DNA from: Photobacterium sp. Ph5
GTDB taxonomy: Bacteria > Pseudomonadota > Gammaproteobacteria > Enterobacterales > Vibrionaceae
Reading direction: 5' to 3'
Assembly (NCBI RefSeq): GCF_022129445.1
Contig: NZ_JADQAQ010000007.1
Span: 1-64,000 of the forward strand
Length of the DNA: 64,000 nt
Within the stretch, counting starts at the first letter, position 1. The number at the start of each line of letters is the position of its first letter. Both the position numbers and the translations under genes were made by a program. Below, in pieces: positions 54,462 to 63,619 of this stretch. The notes below the pieces were generated by a model. The model had not been told where the DNA came from, searched no databases, and saw nothing but the letters and a program-made list of their open reading frames with translations.

Positions 54462-55628
54462 ATGAAAAAACTTTGGCAAATGTTGACTAAGCCAAGCAGC
54501 AAGTACTCAATTCTTGCTCTTGTTCTAGTTGGTATTGGTATCACCCTTGCGGGCATTTTTGCTGTGCATAAGGGATTTGAACACGCCTCTCAAACTGAAT
54601 TCTGTGTAGGCTGCCACACCATGCAGCAAAACTATGAAGAATATAAGCAATCTGTACACTTTAAAAATGCTTCTGGTGTACGTGCTGAATGTGTTGACTG
54701 TCACCAACCTAAAGATCTTCCAGGTGCTATTCAACGTAAGCTTGGTGCATGGAAAGATGTATACAACCAATACATCACTAAGAAAATTGATACGCCAGAG
54801 AAATTTGAAGAGCACCGCTTAGAGCTCGCTCAGATGGTTTGGAAGCGTATGGCAAGCCAAAACTCGAAAACATGTAAAAGCTGTCACGACTACTCTGCTA
54901 TGGATCACGCTAAACAGTCACCTGAAGCTGCAGCTGCAATGACCGAAGCTGCGGCTAAAGACATGAACTGTATCGAGTGTCACAAAGGTATTGCACACGA
55001 ACTACCAAACATGGCTGGTGGTTTCCAGAAGGATTACCAAAACCTTCAAGCTGAAGCGACATCTCAAGGTGCTACTGCAGACAAACTTTACTCTCTAGGT
55101 GAAAAAGATCTGTTCGCAACTGACGACGCTAACGGTAAGTCAGAAGGTAAACTACTACCTGCATCTGAAGTAACTGTACTTGAACGTAAAGGCGACATGC
55201 TGAAAGTTGAAGTAAATGGCTGGTTAGAGAAATCTGGTAAAGGCCGTGTTATGACAGAATACATGGGTAAGCGCGTATTCAAAGCGACTATCCGTGGTGA
55301 TATTAAAGCTAACGAGAAGATTGTTAAGGAAGAAACTGATCCAGCAACTGACATCGTATGGCAGAACGTAACAGTACAAGCATGGATTACTAAAGCTGAC
55401 ATGATCGATAGCATCCAGCCTATCTGGAACTATGCAGAAGAAATGTACGGCTCTACATGTAACGCTTGTCACGCGGCGCCAGCACCAGGCCATTTTACTG
55501 CAAATGGCTGGATCGCAAGTCTGAAAGCCATGAGCTCTTACTACCGTCTGTCTAAGACAGAAGAACGTACGCTATTGAAATACCTTCAGAACCACGGTAG
55601 CGATACAGGCGGTGCAGGCGCGCACTAA
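54462..55628 (+). CDS. torC: Pentahaem c-type cytochrome TorC
   Basis: 388 residues from ATG at 54462 (E. coli TorC has 390). A membrane anchor (about 16-36) is followed by a NapC/NirT-type tetrahaem domain with CVGCH (C48), CVDCH, CKSCH and CIECH, then a C-terminal monohaem domain with CNACH. It takes electrons from menaquinol and passes them to TorA in the periplasm. It is the first gene of torCAD, divergent from torR. Confidence 0.93.
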   Translation: MKKLWQMLTKPSSKYSILALVLVGIGITLAGIFAVHKGFEHASQTEFCVGCHTMQQNYEEYKQSVHFKNASGVRAECVDCHQPKDLPGAIQRKLGAWKDVYNQYITKKIDTPEKFEEHRLELAQMVWKRMASQNSKTCKSCHDYSAMDHAKQSPEAAAAMTEAAAKDMNCIECHKGIAHELPNMAGGFQKDYQNLQAEATSQGATADKLYSLGEKDLFATDDANGKSEGKLLPASEVTVLERKGDMLKVEVNGWLEKSGKGRVMTEYMGKRVFKATIRGDIKANEKIVKEETDPATDIVWQNVTVQAWITKADMIDSIQPIWNYAEEMYGSTCNACHAAPAPGHFTANGWIASLKAMSSYYRLSKTEERTLLKYLQNHGSDTGGAGAH

Positions 55629-55720
55629 TCCTGCAGCCTAATAACAAATAAATGATAGGCGGGTGATATCACAATCCCCGCCCCATCGATAAAAATTAAA
55701 GTTTAAGGATTCTCCAACAT

Positions 55721-58249
55721 ATGGCGACTCAAACTAATAAAACTGGCATCTCACGCCGCCGCTTCCTATCTGGTCTTGCAATGGCAAGTGCTGCATCTGT
55801 TGTAGGTACTAGCCTTCTTGCTCCTCGTAAAGCAATGGCTGCTGAAGAAGCAAAAGCTGCGTTCTCTGGTGAAGTTCTATCAGGCTCACACTGGGGTGCA
55901 TTCCGCGCTAAAGTTGTTGACGGTGTTTGGACTGAAACAACACCATTTGAAAAGGACAAAAACCCAACTGATATGATCCAAGCGGTACGTGAAGTGGTTT
56001 ACAACCCTGCACGTGTTAAATACCCAATGGTACGTATTGATTGGCTAAAGCAAGGCTATAAGTCAGATACAACCCAACGTGGTAATAACCGCTTTGTACG
56101 TGTGCCATGGTCTCAAGCGTTAGACTTCATGTACCATGAGATGGAACGTGTACAAAACAACTTTGGTCCAAGCGCACTATACGCAGGCCATACAGGTTGG
56201 CAATCAGTGGGTAAACTGCATAACGCAGGTACCATGATGAAGCGTGGTGTTGGCCTTCACGGTACTACCCTAGGTAAGATGGGTGACTACTCAACAGGTG
56301 CCGCTCAGGTAATTCTTCCTTACGTTGCTGGTGCAATGGAAGTTTACGAGCAACAAACATCATGGCCGCTCGTGCTTGAGCACACTGACACTATTGTTAT
56401 TTGGGCATCTGACCCAATTAAAAACCTGCAAGTGGGTTGGTTAGTACCAGACCACAGCCCATACCAGTACTATGAGCAACTTGCAGAGAAAGTGAAAAAC
56501 AAAGAAATCAAAGTGATCTACGTCGATCCAGTGGTTTCTAGCACGCAAAAAGCAGTTGGTGGCGAACAGATCCGTGTTAACCCACAGACTGACGTTCCAT
56601 TAATGCTTGCGCTTGCACATACGCTATACACTGAAAACTTATACAACAAAGACTTCATTGCTGATTACACAACAGGTCTTGATAAGTTCATGCCTTACGT
56701 TCTTGGTAAGACTGACGGTGTTGTTAAGAACCCTGAGTGGGCTGAAAAGATCTGTGGTATCAAAGCTGATGATATCCGTGCTCTTGCGCGCACAATGGCA
56801 AGCGGCCGTACGCAAATCATTGGTGGCTGGTGTCTACAACGTATGCAGCACGGCGAACAGTACGCGTGGATGCTAGTGGTACTTGCAGCAATGCTAGGTC
56901 AAATCGGCCTACCTGGTGGTGGCTTCGGTTTCGGCTGGCACTACAATGATGCAGGCTCAATCACCTCTAATGGTCCACTCATGTCAGGCTTTAGTGGTGT
57001 GACAGGTGTTGCTCCAATTCATAACGGTTCATACGACGGTTACTCTACTTTCATTCCAGTTGCTCGCTTTGTTGATTGTATCGACAATCCAGGCAAGACC
57101 ATTAACTACAATGGTCAGAAGATTAAGTACCCTGTTATGAAGATGGCGATCTTCAGTGGTAACAACCCATTTGGTCACCACCAAGATCGTAACAAGATGA
57201 TCAAGGCTTGGACTAAGTTAGAAACGGTTGTATCGATTGATCACCAGTGGACAGCAACATGTCGTTTTGCAGATATCGTATTACCTGCAACAACAACTTA
57301 CGAGCGTAACGATATCGAGCAGTACGGTAACCACTCTAACGCAGGTATTATTGCCCTACGTAAGATTGTTGAACCAATGTACCAGTCTAAAGATGACTTT
57401 GAGATTTTCCGTGAACTATGTTCTCGCTTTGACCGCGAAGAAGCGTTCACTGGCGGTAAGACGCAAATGGAAATCATTGAAGAGATCTACAACGGTGCGC
57501 GTCTGCAAGGCCGTGGTTTAGGTGTTCGTATGCCTAACTTCAAGAAGTTCTGGGAAGGTGAAGGTTTCATCGAATTCCCTGCGGGTAAAGAGTGGGTTCG
57601 CCACGAATCATTCCGTAAAGAACCCGATCTTGAGCCACTAGGTACGTCTTCAGGTATGATCGAGATCTACTGTAAGACTATCGCAGATATGGGTTACAAA
57701 GACTGTCAAGGTCACCCAATGTGGTTCGAGAAAACAGAACGTAGCCATGGTGGTCCTCGTTCAGATCGTTTCCCGATCAACATGCAAAGTACGCACCCGA
57801 AAGATCGTCTACACTCACAGCTATGTTCGTCAACGGATTTCCGTGCGACTTACGCAGTTGCTGAGCGTGAGCCAATCTTTATCAACACTGAAGATGCTGC
57901 GGCTCGTGGTATTAAATCTGGTGATATCGTTCGTGTTTACAACGATCGTGGTCAAGTATTAGCTGGTGCGGTTGTAACTGATGATTACCTACCTGGTGTA
58001 TGTCGCCTACAAGAAGGCGCATGGTACAGCCCATTAGAAGGCGGTAAAGTAGGTACTATCTGTACTTATGGTGATCCAAACGTACTAACAGAAGACATCG
58101 GTACTTCTAGCCTAGCGCAAGCAACATCTGCAGCAGCTGCTCTAGTTCAAATCGAGAAGTACACAGGTACAGTACCTGCAGTAACAGGCTTTAACGGTCC
58201 TATCTACGAAGAAGGTATCGACCCACTGTTCCCTGCTATGGATAAGTAA
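55721..58249 (+). CDS. torA: Trimethylamine-N-oxide reductase TorA
   Basis: 842 residues (E. coli 848). A molybdopterin enzyme of the DMSO reductase family that reduces TMAO in the periplasm. The Tat signal SRRRFLSGLAMASAAS is followed by AxA-type cleavage near KAMA. The molybdopterin motifs are as expected: HTGWQSVGKLHNAG near the Mo-ligand serine region (MGDYSTGAAQ), and TWWxx-type C-terminal pterin binding (RLHSQLCSSTDFRATYAV). It is co-transcribed with torC. Confidence 0.95.
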   Translation: MATQTNKTGISRRRFLSGLAMASAASVVGTSLLAPRKAMAAEEAKAAFSGEVLSGSHWGAFRAKVVDGVWTETTPFEKDKNPTDMIQAVREVVYNPARVKYPMVRIDWLKQGYKSDTTQRGNNRFVRVPWSQALDFMYHEMERVQNNFGPSALYAGHTGWQSVGKLHNAGTMMKRGVGLHGTTLGKMGDYSTGAAQVILPYVAGAMEVYEQQTSWPLVLEHTDTIVIWASDPIKNLQVGWLVPDHSPYQYYEQLAEKVKNKEIKVIYVDPVVSSTQKAVGGEQIRVNPQTDVPLMLALAHTLYTENLYNKDFIADYTTGLDKFMPYVLGKTDGVVKNPEWAEKICGIKADDIRALARTMASGRTQIIGGWCLQRMQHGEQYAWMLVVLAAMLGQIGLPGGGFGFGWHYNDAGSITSNGPLMSGFSGVTGVAPIHNGSYDGYSTFIPVARFVDCIDNPGKTINYNGQKIKYPVMKMAIFSGNNPFGHHQDRNKMIKAWTKLETVVSIDHQWTATCRFADIVLPATTTYERNDIEQYGNHSNAGIIALRKIVEPMYQSKDDFEIFRELCSRFDREEAFTGGKTQMEIIEEIYNGARLQGRGLGVRMPNFKKFWEGEGFIEFPAGKEWVRHESFRKEPDLEPLGTSSGMIEIYCKTIADMGYKDCQGHPMWFEKTERSHGGPRSDRFPINMQSTHPKDRLHSQLCSSTDFRATYAVAEREPIFINTEDAAARGIKSGDIVRVYNDRGQVLAGAVVTDDYLPGVCRLQEGAWYSPLEGGKVGTICTYGDPNVLTEDIGTSSLAQATSAAAALVQIEKYTGTVPAVTGFNGPIYEEGIDPLFPAMDK

Positions 58250-58274
58250 TTTTACTTAGCTAGTTGATTAAAAG

Positions 58275-58306
58275 AAGGCGATGAACGAAAATTCATCGCC
58301 TTTATT
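58275..58306 (+). terminator. Terminator-like hairpin between torA and torD
   Basis: AAGGCGATGAA / TTCATCGCCTT hairpin followed by TATTT. torD may depend on read-through or on its own promoter. Confidence 0.65.
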
Positions 58307-58380
58307 TCACCTTTTTAAAATAGATTCCAATATAATGCCTTCGGTTATATTTGAATGTGTTTTATGTGTCTGGAGTGACA

Positions 58381-59028
58381 ATGCAAGAATTTATTGCTTT
58401 CAACGAACAACGTGCAGAGATCTATTGGTGGATGTCATCACTTTTCGCTCGCGAACTCACTGATGCGGATCTACATGAATACCATGGCGGTGAAATGTAC
58501 ACATTCCTTTCAGGCTTAGGTATGACAGAGGAATTAAAAGCACCGGTTGAAGTTTTCCGCGACGTAATTAATCAATCAAATACACGTCCTGATGAGCAGC
58601 TTGAGCTTGCTGCCGATTTCTGTGGTTTATTCCTAAGCACACCGAAAACAGGTGCCCTACCGTATGCGTCTATGTATGTGGGTACATCAGGCTTACTTAA
58701 CGATAAGCCAGCACAAGACATGAATGTGCTAATGAATGATTACGCGATTGCACAGCGTAAAGAATTTAATGAACCTGCAGATCACCTTGCGGTTGAATTA
58801 GATTTTATGGGTAACCTGATCATCATGGGTAATCAGCAAGAAACTGAAGAAAAACGCGAAGAGCTAATGCAAGCACAGCTTTCTTTTGTTAACACTATGC
58901 TGCTCAACTGGCTACCACTATTTGTGAAAGAGTGCCAAAACCGAGATCAATTTGGATTCTACGCTGCAGCAGCTAATTTATTATTGGCATTCTGTAAACT
59001 TGATGCGGCTTTCCTTGCTGGTGAATAA
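58381..59028 (+). CDS. torD: TorA-specific chaperone TorD
   Basis: 215 residues from ATG at 58381, with GGAG 6 bases before it; an upstream ATG at 58351 lacks support. An all-helical chaperone that binds the TorA signal peptide and helps insert the molybdenum cofactor. The family pattern includes the N-terminal NEQRAEIYWWMSSLFARELT and the conserved EPADHLAVELDFMG. It completes torCAD, although a hairpin lies between torA and torD. Confidence 0.92.
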   Translation: MQEFIAFNEQRAEIYWWMSSLFARELTDADLHEYHGGEMYTFLSGLGMTEELKAPVEVFRDVINQSNTRPDEQLELAADFCGLFLSTPKTGALPYASMYVGTSGLLNDKPAQDMNVLMNDYAIAQRKEFNEPADHLAVELDFMGNLIIMGNQQETEEKREELMQAQLSFVNTMLLNWLPLFVKECQNRDQFGFYAAAANLLLAFCKLDAAFLAGE

Positions 59029-59048
59029 TCAAGCAATATGTTAATAAT

Positions 59049-59076
59049 TAAACCTCAGTCTCGACTGAGGTTTTTT
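59049..59076 (+). terminator. Intrinsic terminator of torD
   Basis: AACCTCAGTC / GACTGAGGTT hairpin followed by TTTT. Confidence 0.88.
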
Positions 59077-59375
59077 GTATCTCCTTCAAAACAATAATAA
59101 AAAAGCTAAACATTTCTAATTCTCTGCTTTCCTTTCTTTCGCTTCGATATTATTCATTTTTTATTTGAAATTTATGTTGCATATTCAAGCATACCATCCG
59201 CATTTACAATCAAAGTAAATTATTGTCTTTAAATTTTTATCAATTTAATTTCAATGACTTAACTACAAACAATCATACACGCTTAATACAAAGCATTCTC
59301 ATTAACAATATCAATGAGTTATTTATGCATAGCTTCATTTTTGATTTTTTATATTGTCATACAAAAATCAAAAAT

Positions 59376-59417
59376 CTGATATAGATCAATCATATCTCAT
59401 CTTTACAAGCCTAAAAT
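59376..59417 (+). promoter_or_regulatory. FNR-dependent class II promoter of hyaABCD
   Basis: CTGATATAGATCAA (59376-59389) has the full FNR core TGAT-N4-ATCA. A -10 box TAAAAT lies at 59412-59417. This puts the FNR centre about 41.5 bp ahead of the expected start (near 59424), the ideal class II geometry. Anaerobic activation is predicted. Confidence 0.7.
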
Positions 59418-59469
59418 CTGCACGCTATTCCCTTAGCGTATAAGTATTCATAATAAACAAGGTTGATAG

Positions 59470-60606
59470 ATGGACTCGCATGCAGCCCTTTTCGAACTAG
59501 GCAAGAAACGTCTTGCAGAGTTACGAGCAATGAAACCTCTTCGTGAGGAATCATTCAAAGATAAATTAGAACAAAATGGCATAACACGTCGTGACTTCAT
59601 GATTTGGAGTGCCACTATCACATCCCTACTGGCTTTACCTTTACCGTTTAGCACCATGGTTGCCGAAGCTGCCGAGCTTTCCGATCGTGTGCCTCTTATT
59701 TGGTTAAGTCTTGCAGAATGTACTGGTTGTTCAGAATCACTAACACGTACAACAACTCCTGATATTAGTACCCTTTTGTTTGAGCACGTTTCACTTGAAT
59801 ACCAAGAAGTGCTTATGGCTGCGGCTGGTCAACAAGCAGAAGAAAACCTTGAAAATGCAATGAAAGCATACAAAGGCAAATACCTATTAGCAGCAGAAGG
59901 TGCCGTTCCTACTGCTAATAACGGTATTTATCTTACGCTTGGTAGCAAAGCTGAAACCGGTATGTCACTAATCAAACGTGTCGCTAATGATGCCGCAGCG
60001 GTTATTTGTGTCGGCACTTGTTCATCATTTGGTGGTGTACAGGCTGCTCGTCCTAACCCTACAGGAGCAAAAAGTGTCGGTGCTGTAATTGATCGCCCAG
60101 TGATTAATGTAGCAGGTTGTCCACCAAACCCTGCCAACATCACAGGTACATTAATGTACTACATCATGTTTGGTCGCCTTCCTGCTCTTGATATGTTCAA
60201 CCGTCCAAAGTGGGCATATGGTGCACGTGTTCACGATAACTGTGAGCGCCGTGGTCACTTTGATGCTGGCGAGTTCGTGACTGAATTTGGTGATGATAAC
60301 GCTAAGCAAGGTTTCTGCTTATTTAAGATGGGTTGTAAAGGTCCATACACTTACAACAACTGCCCTACTGAGCGTTTCAACGCGCACACTAGCTGGCCTG
60401 TATTAGCCGGCCACGGTTGTATTGGTTGTTCAGAACCAGACTTCTGGGATGACATGGCATACTTCGAGAAACCATTAAGCCGTCAACCATTACATGGTTT
60501 AGATGCCACCGCCGATACCATTGGTGCTGTGACATTAGGCGTTACCGCCGTGGGTATTGGTGCTCACGCTGTTAGTAGTATTTTTGCAAAAAAAGTCGAG
60601 GAATAA
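59470..60606 (+). CDS. hyaA: [NiFe] uptake hydrogenase small subunit HyaA
   Basis: 378 residues. A Tat signal with a long n-region (TRRDFM at 39-44) exports the dimer. The mature part holds three Fe-S clusters; the proximal one uses ECTGCSES (C84, C87). Both positions that carry extra cysteines in O2-tolerant enzymes are not Cys here (G in CTGC and G in SSFGGVQ), so a standard [4Fe-4S] cluster and an O2-sensitive enzyme are expected. A C-terminal helix (about 350-372) anchors it. AAGG stands 8 bases before the ATG. Confidence 0.93.
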   Translation: MDSHAALFELGKKRLAELRAMKPLREESFKDKLEQNGITRRDFMIWSATITSLLALPLPFSTMVAEAAELSDRVPLIWLSLAECTGCSESLTRTTTPDISTLLFEHVSLEYQEVLMAAAGQQAEENLENAMKAYKGKYLLAAEGAVPTANNGIYLTLGSKAETGMSLIKRVANDAAAVICVGTCSSFGGVQAARPNPTGAKSVGAVIDRPVINVAGCPPNPANITGTLMYYIMFGRLPALDMFNRPKWAYGARVHDNCERRGHFDAGEFVTEFGDDNAKQGFCLFKMGCKGPYTYNNCPTERFNAHTSWPVLAGHGCIGCSEPDFWDDMAYFEKPLSRQPLHGLDATADTIGAVTLGVTAVGIGAHAVSSIFAKKVEE

Positions 60607-60609
60607 TTC

Positions 60610-62313
60610 ATGAGCAAGCGTGTCGTAATCGATCCTATTACGCGTATCGAAGGCCACTTACGTATCGAAGTTGAACTTGATGCTAACAATGTTATTGAAA
60701 AAGCTTATGCCTCCTCTACTCTGTTCCGTGGTTTAGAAATCATCATGAAAGGCCGTACGCCTTATGATGTAGGTCTACTTATGCAGCGTATTTGTGGTGT
60801 ATGTACTTCATCTCACTACTTATGTGGCACATTAGCGGTTGAAAATGCTATCAATGCTCAAGTGCCTATTAACGCGAAATACATTCGTAGCTTGATCTTA
60901 ACGTCTCTTGAAATGCACGACCATATTGTTCATTTCTACCTACTACACGGCCTTGACTGGGTGGATGTGGTTTCTGCATTAGGTGCCGATCCAGCAAAAG
61001 CTGCACAAGAAGCCATGAAATGGTCTAAAACTCCGATGGCGGCTGGTGAAGGTGAACTACGCGCTGTACAAGAAAAAGTACAAGGCTTAGTTAATACTGG
61101 TAAGTTAGGTCCGTTTGCTAACGCATACTGGGGCAATAAAACTTACGCTTTCACGCCAGAGCAGAACCTTATTGGTCTATCTCACTACCTTAAAGCACTA
61201 GAAGTTCAGCGTGTTGGTGCTGAGATGATGGCCATTTGGGGTGGCAAAAACCCGCACCCACAATCTATTGTTGTTGGTGGCGTTACTTGTGTACGTGACA
61301 TGTTAGATCCTGCTCGCCTGCAAGAGTTTAAGCAAAAGTTTGTTCACGTTGCTGAATTCATTGAGCGTGCCTACCAAGCGGATATTTTGATGGCAGCCTC
61401 TGCATTCGGTAAAGAGCCTTGTGTACTTGGTGGCTGTAACGTTAGCACTTTCATGTGTAGCGAATCTATTCAGCTAAACGAAGAAGATCAACTGTTCACT
61501 AGTGGTGTCATTCGTAATAAAGATCTAAGTAAGGCAGAAGATGTTGATCTGAGCCTGATTGCTGAAGATGTGACTCACTCATGGTACAACGCGGATAAAC
61601 CACAACACCCTTACGATGGTACAACTATCCCTGAACATACTCCGTTTATTGAACGTGACACTCTTGAAGGTAAGCGTCCAACCATTAATGAAGCGGGTAA
61701 ATATTCTTGGGTTAAATCGCCACGTTATAATGGTGAGCCTGTTGAAGTTGGTCCACTGGCAACCATTGCGGTGAACTACGCAAAAGGTAACCCATATGTT
61801 GTACCTGTTGTGAATGAGTTCTTAAAAACAACGGGATTGCCTGCTGGTGCGCTATTTACTACGCTAGGCCGTACCGCTGCTCGTATGCTTCATACCTTGA
61901 TCATTGCACGTAATGGTTTAACCACCTTTGAATCTATGGTTCAAAATCTAAATTCAGATCAAACCACGTACATTGAACCAACCATTGATCCTAAAAAAGA
62001 ATACAAAGGTGTAGGTGTGATTGAAGCACCTCGTGGTTTATTAAGTCACTGGCTACGTATTAAAGACGGTTTAGTTGAAAACTATCAAGCGGTTGTTCCT
62101 ACCACATGGAACGCAAGCCCAATTGATGGCAACGGCAAAATTGCACCTTATGAAGCTTCTTTAGTTGGCTTAAAGTTAGAAGATCCAACTAAGCCTCTTG
62201 AAGTTCTTCGTGTGATCCACTCATTTGACCCATGCATGGCGTGTTCAGTACACGTGATGGATTACAAAGGCCAATCTTTGAGTGAATTCCGTATTCCAGC
62301 ACAAGCAGTGTAA
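60610..62313 (+). CDS. hyaB: [NiFe] hydrogenase large subunit HyaB
   Basis: 567 residues; it starts 3 bp after hyaA. It carries the Ni-Fe(CN)2CO centre and splits H2. The N-terminal ligand pair is in RICGVCTSSH (C62, C65) and the C-terminal pair in DPCMACSVH (C542, C545). The protein has a 19-residue C-terminal tail after H548, to be removed by HyaD once nickel is in. It has no signal of its own and is exported with HyaA. Confidence 0.95.
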   Translation: MSKRVVIDPITRIEGHLRIEVELDANNVIEKAYASSTLFRGLEIIMKGRTPYDVGLLMQRICGVCTSSHYLCGTLAVENAINAQVPINAKYIRSLILTSLEMHDHIVHFYLLHGLDWVDVVSALGADPAKAAQEAMKWSKTPMAAGEGELRAVQEKVQGLVNTGKLGPFANAYWGNKTYAFTPEQNLIGLSHYLKALEVQRVGAEMMAIWGGKNPHPQSIVVGGVTCVRDMLDPARLQEFKQKFVHVAEFIERAYQADILMAASAFGKEPCVLGGCNVSTFMCSESIQLNEEDQLFTSGVIRNKDLSKAEDVDLSLIAEDVTHSWYNADKPQHPYDGTTIPEHTPFIERDTLEGKRPTINEAGKYSWVKSPRYNGEPVEVGPLATIAVNYAKGNPYVVPVVNEFLKTTGLPAGALFTTLGRTAARMLHTLIIARNGLTTFESMVQNLNSDQTTYIEPTIDPKKEYKGVGVIEAPRGLLSHWLRIKDGLVENYQAVVPTTWNASPIDGNGKIAPYEASLVGLKLEDPTKPLEVLRVIHSFDPCMACSVHVMDYKGQSLSEFRIPAQAV

Positions 62314-62324
62314 GGAAGGAATTT

Positions 62325-63068
62325 ATGTCAACAGATACAGTGTTGTACAAACGATCCTATGTTTTCTCTTTTATTATACGTTTATGTCACTGGCTCCGTG
62401 CTTTTGCCATATTTGGTTTAGTCATCACAGGCTTTTATATTGCTTGGCCATTTTTGGTTGCGCCAGATAGCACTAACGTATTAGAGCAAGGCTGGGTGCG
62501 TTTTGCCCATGAAGTGCTTGGATTCATCCTTGTGGCCATCACCTTAATTCGTGCTTATTTATTCTTCTTTAGTCGCAGTAACGTTGAACGTCGCTCGGTG
62601 AAAGATGCAGTAAGTCCGAATAGCTGGGTGAAGCAAATCAAAGCCTATTTTTGGGTTGGGCAACCACCCCATCATGGTGCTTACGGTCCATTACAGTTAG
62701 TGGTATATGCGGGTATTTCTATCGCTGCCATTTTTATGTGTGTCACAGGCTTAACCTTATATGCCAACGTGTATCACCTTGGTATGGGTGGCCTATTCTG
62801 GCAGCCAGCTGAGTGGGTAACCTATGCTATGGGCGGATTAGCTAACGTTCGTGAATGGCACCACATAATAACTTGGGCGTTCATCGTGTTTGTCTTAATT
62901 CACGTTTACATGGTGATTTGGACCGGTATTCGATTCCGCAATGGCTCAGCTGACGCCATTATGTCGGGTTTTGATTACCACCCTGTGCACGTTAAAGATA
63001 AGAACAAGAGTAACCACCCAGTTCAACATCATACTCACCACACAAATACTGACCATAAAGGCCACTAG
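62325..63068 (+). CDS. hyaC: Hydrogenase cytochrome b subunit HyaC
   Basis: 247 residues with four transmembrane helices. It links the hydrogenase dimer to the quinone pool. Haem-binding histidines are expected in RLCHWLRAFAIFG (helix 1), RFAHEVLGFI (helix 2) and REWHHIITWAFIVFVLIHVY (helix 4). The C-terminus is unusually His-rich (HPVQHHTHHTNTDHKGH), which may bind metal. It begins 11 bp after hyaB in the same operon. Confidence 0.92.
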   Translation: MSTDTVLYKRSYVFSFIIRLCHWLRAFAIFGLVITGFYIAWPFLVAPDSTNVLEQGWVRFAHEVLGFILVAITLIRAYLFFFSRSNVERRSVKDAVSPNSWVKQIKAYFWVGQPPHHGAYGPLQLVVYAGISIAAIFMCVTGLTLYANVYHLGMGGLFWQPAEWVTYAMGGLANVREWHHIITWAFIVFVLIHVYMVIWTGIRFRNGSADAIMSGFDYHPVHVKDKNKSNHPVQHHTHHTNTDHKGH

Positions 63069-63073
63069 CACTA

Positions 63074-63619
63074 ATGAAGATATTGCTACTTGGTATTGGC
63101 AATGTCTTGTACGCCGACGAAGGAGTCGGCGTACATTTCGTCAATTACCTCACCGAAAACTACCGCTTTTCACACCCAGAACATCAGATTGATCTCGTGG
63201 ATGGCGGTACCCTTGCGCATAGTTTGATCCCAACCTTAACCCAATATGATCACCTTATTGTGATTGATACTGTTAATGCTGCTGGTGTAGATGCTGGCGA
63301 AGTGTACTTTTTCGATTTTGATAAAGCGCCACCAGAGATCGACTGGCAAGGCAGTGCCCATGAAGTAGAAATGCTGCAAACATTGATCATGATGGAATTG
63401 GTCGGCGATCGCCCTAAAACATTCGTATTAGGTGTTACCCCTACTGTACTCGAGCCGATGCATTTAGGACTAACACCTAAAATTTATGCTGCTATTCCTA
63501 CTATGGAATCAGCGATTCTGAATCATTTAACGGATTTGGGTATTACCTGCGAACGCGTAAACAATATTGAGATTAATAGCTTGATCCCAACCGCTTATAA
63601 ACGAGGAGTAGATGCATGA
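63074..63619 (+). CDS. hyaD: Hydrogenase maturation endopeptidase HyaD
   Basis: 181 residues. The M52-family N-terminus LLLGIGNVLYADEGVGVHFV carries the nickel-ligand Glu/Asp region. VVDGG-type VDGGTLAHSL and VIDTVNAAG follow, and the His is in SAHEVEMLQTL. It cuts the C-terminal tail of HyaB. Its stop overlaps the start of the next gene (ATGA). Confidence 0.93.
   Translation: MKILLLGIGNVLYADEGVGVHFVNYLTENYRFSHPEHQIDLVDGGTLAHSLIPTLTQYDHLIVIDTVNAAGVDAGEVYFFDFDKAPPEIDWQGSAHEVEMLQTLIMMELVGDRPKTFVLGVTPTVLEPMHLGLTPKIYAAIPTMESAILNHLTDLGITCERVNNIEINSLIPTAYKRGVDA

Larger units (their letters stand above)
59029..59469. other. 441-bp region between torD and hyaA
   Basis: It contains the torD terminator, AT-rich DNA, and the FNR-type promoter of the hydrogenase operon near its right end. 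No gene. Confidence 0.5.
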
